From Verrucomicrobiales bacterium (lineage in GTDB: Bacteria; Verrucomicrobiota; Verrucomicrobiia; Limisphaerales; UBA1096): a stretch of DNA of 6,681 nt. The translations under genes and the position numbers were made by a program. Under the pieces are notes generated by a model that saw only the letters and a list, made by a program, of their open reading frames with translations, had not been told where the DNA came from and searched no databases. Numbering within the stretch: position 1 is the first letter of the stretch; every line of letters starts with the position of its first letter. The stretch spans positions 13,560 through 20,240 of the forward strand of contig PBKH01000010.1 of assembly GCA_002721375.1 (NCBI GenBank), in the 5' to 3' direction. This document shows, in pieces, positions 1 through 5,260 of this stretch.

Positions 1-47
1 ATTGATATACCGACTGTGTGCAGTATGCTTGGGAGCTCAATTTCATA

Positions 48-557
48 ATGAAAACCATTATTATTCCTGTCGTCACGTTTGCGCTTGGTATATTTGTTGG
101 GTTTAGTTTTGTCGCAACAGGCTCAGAGCCTTACGGAGTTGAGGTAAACAGCGGGACAGTCCATGATGACCAGCAGAAATTACTCAAATCATTTGTGACT
201 GCATTTATTGATGGAAATGCCAAGAGCTGTGCCAAACTGTACACTGAGGATACCGTATATATGTTGCCGGAGTTACCGATCCAAGTGGGCCGTGATGTTG
301 TTCTGGCCGGTTATCAGAATTTGTTCAAGAGCCGAACAAACAAAATAATCGATATGGTCGAACCAATTTCAGAAGTGATTTCTTTCGGTAACATGGCTGC
401 TATTCGGGGAACAGGCAGAACCGTTGAGGAGACGCCGGCCGGTGTGCAAACTATGAAAACCTATAAGTACATGATCCTGAGCGAACAACAATCGGACGGT
501 TCGTGGCAAATGAAGTGGGATATATTCAATTATGATGCCGATTATGAGGAGGATTAA
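48..557 (+). CDS. SnoaL/DUF4440-like (NTF2-fold) protein with N-terminal membrane or signal segment
   Basis: This 169-residue protein starts with a hydrophobic stretch (about residues 4-24, from IIIPVV to FSFVATG) that is either an uncleaved anchor or a signal peptide, so the rest probably lies outside the cytoplasm. Residues about 40-165 look like one NTF2-fold domain of the SnoaL/DUF4440 type: an opening helix (DQQKLLKSFVTAFIDGNA), YTEDTVYMLP at 65-74, the central strand NMAAIRG at 115-121, and the closing GSWQMKWDIFN at 151-161. Family members serve as small enzymes or ligand-binding domains, so no substrate can be given. I chose the ATG at 48 because the hydrophobic segment follows it at once; an in-frame GTG at 18 would add ten polar residues. 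A GGGAG at 31-35 is a rather distant ribosome site. Sampled GC is near 43%, lower than the other genes. Its stop lies nine bases from the convergent transglycosylase stop. Confidence 0.75.
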   Translation: MKTIIIPVVTFALGIFVGFSFVATGSEPYGVEVNSGTVHDDQQKLLKSFVTAFIDGNAKSCAKLYTEDTVYMLPELPIQVGRDVVLAGYQNLFKSRTNKIIDMVEPISEVISFGNMAAIRGTGRTVEETPAGVQTMKTYKYMILSEQQSDGSWQMKWDIFNYDADYEED

Positions 558-566
558 TTCCGCCTG

Positions 567-1121
567 TTACCTGTAATGGTCGCGGCGTTGGGTGATCAGA
601 TCGATGTACCGGCGCGTTCCGGGGTAGTCCATGTTTTGCAGGAACAATGCGCTGTTCGTTCGTGCGGCTTCCTTGGCCCAGCGGAGGACGTGGGTGCGCC
701 CGGCATTGTAGTCGGCCAGCGCGTACGGCAGGGGATCATCGGCGTGCAAATACCGCTGCAGCCTAGATTTTAAATAGTATGTCCCAGCCAGAATGTTGGT
801 GAGAGGATCGTAAACGTGTGTGTGTTCGAAGTCGTGTACACCGTGTTCGTCCGCCCACTCGAACGCGGCCAGTTCCATTAACTGCATCAGCCCAATTTCC
901 CCGGCCTTGCCCACCGCCATTTCGTCGAAACGGCTTTCCTTCCAGATGACAGCCTTGATTAGTGCGTACTCCACTTCGAAGTCAGTAGCTGCGTCTCGGA
1001 TGATGCTGTTGTAACGTCGCTCCTTTTGGTTGCCCCACCACCAGTAAAACACAGCGGCATCTATTATGAGTAGCAAAAGCAGCCAGCGCAGCCAATGGCT
1101 TCTGGTTCGGCGTCTGCCCAC
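567..1121 (-). CDS. Membrane-anchored lytic transglycosylase, SLT domain
   Basis: This 184-residue protein should cleave the MurNAc-GlcNAc bond of peptidoglycan, forming 1,6-anhydro-MurNAc ends, from the outer face of the inner membrane. A basic tail (GRRRTRSHW) precedes one membrane segment at about residues 10-29 (WLRWLLLLLIIDAAVFYWWW). The SLT domain follows: catalytic Glu62 in IWKESRFD, GEIGLMQL at 75-82, DPLTNILAGTYYL, and ADYNAG at 136-141, where NAG is the usual substrate-cleft motif. After GLMQL most relatives have M-P; here it is M-E. The start is not certain. The open frame extends to a TTG at 1247 inside the sulfatase gene, but the GTG at 1121 gives a sensible N-in topology and lies one base after the sulfatase stop, so I prefer it. 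No strong ribosome site is visible, which suits translation coupled to the sulfatase. At 184 residues it is short, with only a single domain and its anchor. Confidence 0.88.
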   Translation of the reverse strand: MGRRRTRSHWLRWLLLLLIIDAAVFYWWWGNQKERRYNSIIRDAATDFEVEYALIKAVIWKESRFDEMAVGKAGEIGLMQLMELAAFEWADEHGVHDFEHTHVYDPLTNILAGTYYLKSRLQRYLHADDPLPYALADYNAGRTHVLRWAKEAARTNSALFLQNMDYPGTRRYIDLITQRRDHYR

Positions 1122-1122
1122 T

Positions 1123-2529
1123 TTAGTAATCTCTGCCGGCTGCGCTTGCTCGGCAGGATTCCCGCCAATCAGCCAGTTCCTTGGCCAATCGCTTAGCCAA
1201 GGCAGGTTCTCGCTTGACCAAGTTCTGTTTCTCAGACGGGTCGGCAATCAGGTCGAACAGTTGATGTTCGCTTTTGGTCTTTCCGCTGGAGTAGAGTTTG
1301 TATCGGTCACCGACCCAAGCGGTCTGCCCCTTCGACTCAAAGCCGATTGGCCGGTTTCGCTCAACCATTTTTCCGTCGAACAATGGTAGAAGGTTAATGC
1401 CATCAATCGGCCTATCGTTGATCGGATCAATGCCAAGTAATGCCAAGATCGTTGGCAGATAGTCGCTAGTGACACAGGGGATTTTGGTGGTGCTTGCAGG
1501 TTTGATCTTCGCCGGCCACTCGGCGAGTCCTGGCACGCGGATGCCGCCCTCCAGTAGAGAGCGCTTACGGCCACTCAGATGTCCGGCGCTACCTGGAGCC
1601 GTGTCTGCTTGGCCTTCTGGGCCGTTGTCGCTGCAAAAAAACAGCAGGGTGTTAGTCGCCACGCTCAGTTTGCGTAGTTCGCTTCGTAGTCGCCCTATCT
1701 GTTCGTCCATTGCGGTGATGCATCCGTAGTAGTGCTGTGCGTATTTCGGGTGATCCTTGTAAATCTTCATATATTTCGGCCCAGCGACGACAGGCAGGTG
1801 TGGTGTGTGAAACCAGATGATGCTGAAAAAGGGTTGCTTGGCCTTGGTGGCCATTCGAATAAATGGAATGGCCCGGTCCATGATCACGCGTGAGTTGGCG
1901 CCCTGAGTGTTTTCGGTAATGCTTTGACCTCGTTCGTTCCAGTAGGCGGTGCCGTAGGGATTGATGTTTCTGTTTTCCAAAACTGGATCCCACCACTTAC
2001 GGGAATTGTTTCCCTTCGGCCTGATCAAAGGATCCCAGGTTGGTACTTTCGACTCAGTCGAAAAGCAGAAATCGAATCCATTGAGCTGTGGTGGCGAAAA
2101 GTGCTTTTTGCCTCGCGGACCTCCACGGTTGGCATCCTTCACCTTTTTTGTCAGTGTGCCAAGGTGCCACTTTCCAAAGTGCCCGGTGGTGTAGCCGTGT
2201 TTTTTTAGTAGTTCAGCCAGCGTTAATTCCTCCGGCTTCATGTGGCCTGAGTTGGCGAATGGGATACCATATCGGTAAGGATGCCGGCCGGTAATGCAGC
2301 TGCCACGCGTTGGGCTACAGACAGGTGCTGCCGCATAAAACCGATTGAACTTCATGCCTGCCTTGGCCATTGCATCCAGGTGCGGTGTGCGGATGCTTTT
2401 ATTTCCATTAAATCCAACATCTCCCCAGCCTAGATCATCGCACATGATGAGAATTATATTGGGCTTCTCCTCGGTAAAGCCATAAGTCAAACTCGTAACG
2501 AATAGAATGACCAATAAAAAACGGTACAT
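1123..2529 (-). CDS. Secreted formylglycine-dependent sulfatase (arylsulfatase family, S1 type)
   Basis: This 468-residue alkaline-phosphatase-fold enzyme should hydrolyse sulfate esters outside the cytoplasm. A signal peptide covers about residues 1-20 (MYRFLLVILFVTSLTYG). Metal ligands D31 and D32 lie in LIMCDDLGWGD. CSPTR at 71-75 is the type I sulfatase signature whose Cys71 is matured to formylglycine. GHFGKWHLG at 116-124 is the second family signature. H241 and H244 in HTPHLP, SDNG at 300-303 and K322 in GRKRSLLEGG complete the expected active site. Length is normal and no key residue is missing. The ATG at 2529 places the signal peptide at the true N-terminus; a TTG at 2583 would add 18 residues in front of it. 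The substrate (sulfated polysaccharide, glycosaminoglycan fragment or other ester) cannot be told. No maturase gene is in the window, so the formylglycine-generating enzyme must be encoded elsewhere. The gene lies 62 bases after the lipoprotein gene and directly before the transglycosylase. Confidence 0.95.
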   Translation of the reverse strand: MYRFLLVILFVTSLTYGFTEEKPNIILIMCDDLGWGDVGFNGNKSIRTPHLDAMAKAGMKFNRFYAAAPVCSPTRGSCITGRHPYRYGIPFANSGHMKPEELTLAELLKKHGYTTGHFGKWHLGTLTKKVKDANRGGPRGKKHFSPPQLNGFDFCFSTESKVPTWDPLIRPKGNNSRKWWDPVLENRNINPYGTAYWNERGQSITENTQGANSRVIMDRAIPFIRMATKAKQPFFSIIWFHTPHLPVVAGPKYMKIYKDHPKYAQHYYGCITAMDEQIGRLRSELRKLSVATNTLLFFCSDNGPEGQADTAPGSAGHLSGRKRSLLEGGIRVPGLAEWPAKIKPASTTKIPCVTSDYLPTILALLGIDPINDRPIDGINLLPLFDGKMVERNRPIGFESKGQTAWVGDRYKLYSSGKTKSEHQLFDLIADPSEKQNLVKREPALAKRLAKELADWRESCRASAAGRDY

Positions 2530-2591
2530 GCCGACGATACTAGATCTGATACAAGCTCTTGGCGAAAATCTATTAAGGATCAAGGCTAGGT

Positions 2592-2888
2592 TTAATAGCG
2601 ACCGCCTCCCCTGCCAAGATTGGACCGGCGGCGTATTGGTTTGATGCCACTGCCGTAAATGTCTCGTTCCATCATGGCGCGTCGTCGACCATAACGGGCA
2701 TTGAGTTGTGAGACTTTTTTATCGTGTTCGGCCTTGGTGATTTCGCTGCTCTTTAGATCGGCGGCATATTTCCCGAGTTGTACTTGATAAGCGGACTCTA
2801 GCTTGCGCAGTTCTCGATTGGAGGTGGCGCACCCTGCGAAGAGCAGGCCGGCGAGGATCAATACGGCGAAATTGGAAACCGATCTCAT
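2592..2888 (-). CDS. Small lipoprotein with charged helical region and Arg/Gly-rich tail
   Basis: I do not recognise a named family for this 98-residue protein. Residues 1-19 form a lipoprotein signal peptide ending in LLFAG, followed by Cys20 as the probable lipidation site; Phe rather than Leu occupies position -3 of the lipobox. Residues about 24-76 are highly charged and probably helical. Within them LKSSEITKAEHDKKVSQL recalls the SHOCT-type pattern (L...G.IT..E...K...L), though the usual Gly is absent, so this is only a resemblance. The tail at 85-98 is rich in Arg and Gly (IRRRSNLGRGGGRY). The ATG at 2888 was chosen over a codon three residues upstream because it begins the signal peptide directly. 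The protein is probably attached to a membrane; a structural or envelope-binding role is a guess. It sits between the ATP-grasp-like gene (86 bases upstream) and the sulfatase gene (62 bases downstream). Confidence 0.72.
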   Translation of the reverse strand: MRSVSNFAVLILAGLLFAGCATSNRELRKLESAYQVQLGKYAADLKSSEITKAEHDKKVSQLNARYGRRRAMMERDIYGSGIKPIRRRSNLGRGGGRY

Positions 2889-2974
2889 AGCGCACAAAAG
2901 GTTCGCTTGGTCGTGCTGCTTGTCAAGCGGTCAACTCGTAATCAATCTTTTTTCCTGCATTCATTGAGAATGTA

Positions 2975-4303
2975 TTAATTAATCGTGCAAGGGGCGAGGA
3001 TGGCGTCACTCATGCCATGGATGATTTTTTTGTCGGCGGGACAGATTGTGGCCAAAACACCACCAAGTTTGGCTTTGGCTGTTTCAAATTCACCGTGTAC
3101 GAAGTAATAGGGGCAAAGTCTTACACGTCCCTGTAACGGTTGTACTTGACCAAGATCAAAGTTGAACCATTCAGCATCGACGCGGATTGGGCGGTGGTAT
3201 TTTTGAAGTATGTGCGGTGACTTATCAAAGCTCTGGATTGCCTGATCCACCGCTGCTGCCCATTCGTCGCGAGGTAGGTCACTACCAAGCCAGACGCCGC
3301 GTGCGCCCCACGCCTGTTCAGAGAAGCCGGAGACTTTAAGGATCAGGTTACGATCTTTTTGCGAGAGATCTTTAAGTTGTTGCCAGTTGGTTAGGCCCAG
3401 ACCAGGGAAAGCGGCATGCGGCGGAAGCGGGGAAGGATCAATCACCCACGTTACTGGTAGGAGTGACTCAAGTGTGCGTTTGAAACCATCGCCAAGCTGT
3501 TGTCTCCATACTTCAGCGAGATTGCGATTGTGGAACAACGCGAAAAGCATTTTCTCTTCAAGGAAAGCTTTAGGCGGTGGCGTTATGCTGATTTGCTTCG
3601 TTGCTGCAGTTGCCAACAGGGACTCGGCGGCGGGTATGTTTGGCAGATCAAAAAGTTCAAAAAATCGATATATAGCGTCCCCTTTGGCGAAGTCGGCTTT
3701 GTCTTGCCCTTGGACGAAGAAGCGGTCGGGGTTGAGCTGTGCCGCGAGCCACTCCATCTCTGGACGGTATGTTCCCGACTCTTCCGAGATCACCAAATGC
3801 ACTTTTGCTGCATCGTTGAAGATGCCGGCGAAACCTTCAAGCATGTCGTTGCCGCCCCCAATTACTTTGAACCCAGCTTTCGAGTAGGCATGGTTCAGCC
3901 AAGTGGTTAGGCCGATGCCCCCAGGGACACTGTCCAACTCAGTGATGTGCAGGCCATCTTCAGTCAGCAAAATGTCAGGCCGAATGACGCGTGGCAGATC
4001 AGCTCGAAAGGCGCGGTTGCGCTGGAGGTCGATGATCGACTGGGGTTTACCCTTATCTAGCCAGGAAATTGGCCAGTCGGGGAGGCGTCCCTCGGCGCTC
4101 CAGTGATAAATTGTGTTGGCGGCCTTATAAAACTTGAGTAACAGGCGTCCTAGTTGCTCGAGTTGGCGAACGATTTTTTTGTCGAGTGGGAATGGCCTGG
4201 TGGCGATCCGCCAATGGTGCCCAGCAAAGAGCCCACCTTCAGGTAGGCTTTGCCGGACATGTTGTGCGGTTTGCTCGGGGGAAAGTTGGTTGTCGGTTCC
4301 CAT
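2975..4303 (-). CDS. Uncharacterised ATP-grasp-like protein
   Basis: This 442-residue cytoplasmic protein has no signal peptide or membrane segment. Several segments fit an ATP-grasp ligase plan. ITELDSVPGGIGLTTW (120-135) resembles the acidic plus glycine-rich stretch seen in glutathionylspermidine-synthase-like and circularly permuted ATP-grasp proteins. NLILKVSGF (319-327) with Lys323, followed by WGARGVWLG, looks like the nucleotide-binding lysine and glycine loop. PHILQKYH (363-370) resembles the adenine-hinge strand. GRVRLCPYYFV (392-402) and IIHGMSDAILAPC (427-439) fit the C-terminal core. ATP-grasp enzymes join a carboxylate to an amine or thiol through an acyl phosphate; neither substrate can be named here. 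The ATG at 4303 lies 37 bases after the phzF stop, so the two genes are probably co-transcribed, and a hairpin sits in that gap. No Shine-Dalgarno sequence is visible. That the gene is real is very likely; the fold is a moderate-confidence inference. Confidence 0.7.
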   Translation of the reverse strand: MGTDNQLSPEQTAQHVRQSLPEGGLFAGHHWRIATRPFPLDKKIVRQLEQLGRLLLKFYKAANTIYHWSAEGRLPDWPISWLDKGKPQSIIDLQRNRAFRADLPRVIRPDILLTEDGLHITELDSVPGGIGLTTWLNHAYSKAGFKVIGGGNDMLEGFAGIFNDAAKVHLVISEESGTYRPEMEWLAAQLNPDRFFVQGQDKADFAKGDAIYRFFELFDLPNIPAAESLLATAATKQISITPPPKAFLEEKMLFALFHNRNLAEVWRQQLGDGFKRTLESLLPVTWVIDPSPLPPHAAFPGLGLTNWQQLKDLSQKDRNLILKVSGFSEQAWGARGVWLGSDLPRDEWAAAVDQAIQSFDKSPHILQKYHRPIRVDAEWFNFDLGQVQPLQGRVRLCPYYFVHGEFETAKAKLGGVLATICPADKKIIHGMSDAILAPCTIN

Positions 4304-4310
4304 CAGCGGT

Positions 4311-4331
4311 GGCCAAGCTGAGGCCTTGGCC
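4311..4331 (-). promoter_or_regulatory. Perfect 7-bp stem hairpin between phzF and the ATP-grasp-like gene
   Basis: GGCCAAG at 4311-4317 and CTTGGCC at 4325-4331 are perfect inverted repeats around a seven-base loop. On the minus-strand transcript the hairpin begins nine bases after the phzF stop codon and ends seven bases before the ATG at 4303, so it covers the place where a ribosome would load. There is no following T-run, so it is not an intrinsic terminator. It could limit initiation at the second gene or protect a processed end, or it could be chance, since GGCC-containing words are common here. Confidence 0.3.
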
Positions 4332-4340
4332 GGTACCGGG

Positions 4341-5159
4341 TCAAGTCCCCGGTGATGGTGGCATTATCTTTCCCGAGAATACGGTTATGGCCTGACCACT
4401 GAGGAGTACTCGGTCCCCGTTCATTGTGCAATACACGTAGCCGCCACGTTTTGAGGCCTGAAAGCCAACCAGTTTTTCGCGGCCAATCCGTTTTGACCAG
4501 AATGGTGCAAGGCAACAGTGCGCCGAGCCGGTTACAGGGTCCTCACTAATTCCAAGCGCGGGGCAGAAGAATCTAGAGACGAAGTTGGCTTCGGCACTAT
4601 TGGCTTCGGCAGTGACGATGACGCCTCGCCTGTCGAGCTTAGCCAAAAGTGAGAGATCAGGCAGCAGTTCAAGCACGGCTGGCTCATCAGCGACTTGTAC
4701 AAGATAGTCGAACTGATTTTGACCGCACCAAAGAAGATCTGTACCCAATGACATGGACAAGGCTTCGGTTGGCTTGCACGGGATGGCTGGTTCTGAGGGG
4801 AAGTCCATCTCGATAAACCGCCCGTTCTGCTTGGCGGTCAGCCGTCCGCTTCGTGTATGAAAAATTGCTGGGAAGCCATTGCTCAAGATGCCGGTTTCCC
4901 ACAAGGCATGGGCGGTGGCGAGGGTGGCGTGGCCGCATAGATCGACTTCGGCGATTGGTGTGAACCATCGCAGTCCAAAGCCATCGCCACTGGGCCAGGT
5001 AAACGCTGTCTCGGACAGGTTCATTTCGGCGGCGACCTGCTGCATCCACACGGCCTCCGGCTCAGTTGCGGTCAGGCAAACGGCCGCCGGGTTTCCGGTA
5101 AATGGTTCGGCAGCGAAGGCATCGATCTGAAGGATGGGAATTTCCATCTGGTTTGGCAT
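4341..5159 (-). CDS. PhzF-family isomerase/epimerase
   Basis: This 272-residue cytoplasmic protein belongs to the PhzF family, which shares the diaminopimelate-epimerase-like double fold. Members catalyse proton-shift isomerisations, as PhzF does in phenazine synthesis, but most are of unknown substrate. Family landmarks are clear: QIDAFAAEPFTGNPAAV near the N-terminus, Glu50 in NLSETAF (the catalytic Glu position), His77 in DLCGHATLATAHAL, and Asp207 in SEDPVTGSAH at 205-214, followed by the closing GGYVYC region. Length is typical. No other phenazine genes are present, so phenazine synthesis is not implied. I chose the ATG at 5159; a second in-frame ATG at 5147 is possible because neither has a clear ribosome site. 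The frame is open further upstream to 5309, but that part overlaps the divergent gene and matches nothing in the family. The gene leads the minus-strand run and is 37 bases from the ATP-grasp-like gene. Confidence 0.93.
   Translation of the reverse strand: MPNQMEIPILQIDAFAAEPFTGNPAAVCLTATEPEAVWMQQVAAEMNLSETAFTWPSGDGFGLRWFTPIAEVDLCGHATLATAHALWETGILSNGFPAIFHTRSGRLTAKQNGRFIEMDFPSEPAIPCKPTEALSMSLGTDLLWCGQNQFDYLVQVADEPAVLELLPDLSLLAKLDRRGVIVTAEANSAEANFVSRFFCPALGISEDPVTGSAHCCLAPFWSKRIGREKLVGFQASKRGGYVYCTMNGDRVLLSGQAITVFSGKIMPPSPGT
4585..4611. repeat. Short tandem duplication inside phzF (two 12-base copies, 15-base period)
   Basis: TTGGCTTCGGCA occurs at 4585-4596 and again at 4600-4611, giving a 15-base period. 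The reading frame is kept, and on the protein it appears as AEANSAEAN at about residues 184-192 of the PhzF-like protein, just before the conserved FVSRFF segment. It looks like a recent in-frame slippage duplication in a surface loop. No effect on function is expected from its position away from Glu50, His77 and Asp207. Confidence 0.6.
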
Positions 5160-5260
5160 CGCAGCGAATAATCTTCGATCTTTGGGGGTGGGCAAGTCTT
5201 TATGTAAACTTGTTTCGCGCTGCGGCTGACTGCATGGTTTGCCCCCGCTAGTACGGAACG
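5160..5260. promoter_or_regulatory. Divergent intergenic region between phzF and the ModA-like gene
   Basis: These 101 bases separate two divergent starts and should hold the promoters of both transcripts. On the minus strand TTGCCC (complement of 5190-5195) and GATTAT (complement of 5168-5173), 16 bases apart, form a weak sigma-70-like pair. It would give an almost leaderless message for the ATG at 5159, or a leader of about 12 bases for the ATG at 5147. On the plus strand TTGGGG (5182-5187) and TAAACT (5205-5210), 17 apart, are weaker still. A six-base inverted repeat, GCAGCG at 5161-5166 and CGCTGC at 5218-5223, brackets the region but is too short and too far apart to call an operator. 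Confidence 0.35.

Noticed and set aside
558..566. Bidirectional terminator between the convergent genes
   Set aside because: The gap is only nine bases and no stable stem with a T-run can be drawn from it or the flanking codons.
1248..1996. Alternative minus-strand frames inside the sulfatase gene
   Set aside because: The sulfatase frame contains all family motifs across this stretch without interruption, so no frameshift or nested gene is needed.
2536..2552. GATAC direct repeat around AGATCT upstream of the sulfatase
   Set aside because: Two five-base copies are too short to set apart from chance.
2530..2583. TTG start for the sulfatase at 2583
   Set aside because: It would place 18 polar residues before a good signal peptide; the ATG at 2529 starts that peptide directly.
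2889..2974. Promoter with TTGACA (complement of 2921-2926) before the lipoprotein gene
   Set aside because: The -35 word is perfect, but at 17 bases the -10 position reads AACCTT and lies almost on the start codon.
3387..3910. Plus-strand open frames opposite the ATP-grasp-like gene
   Set aside because: They have Ser/Arg-biased composition without domain features, and the minus-strand frame is the coherent one.
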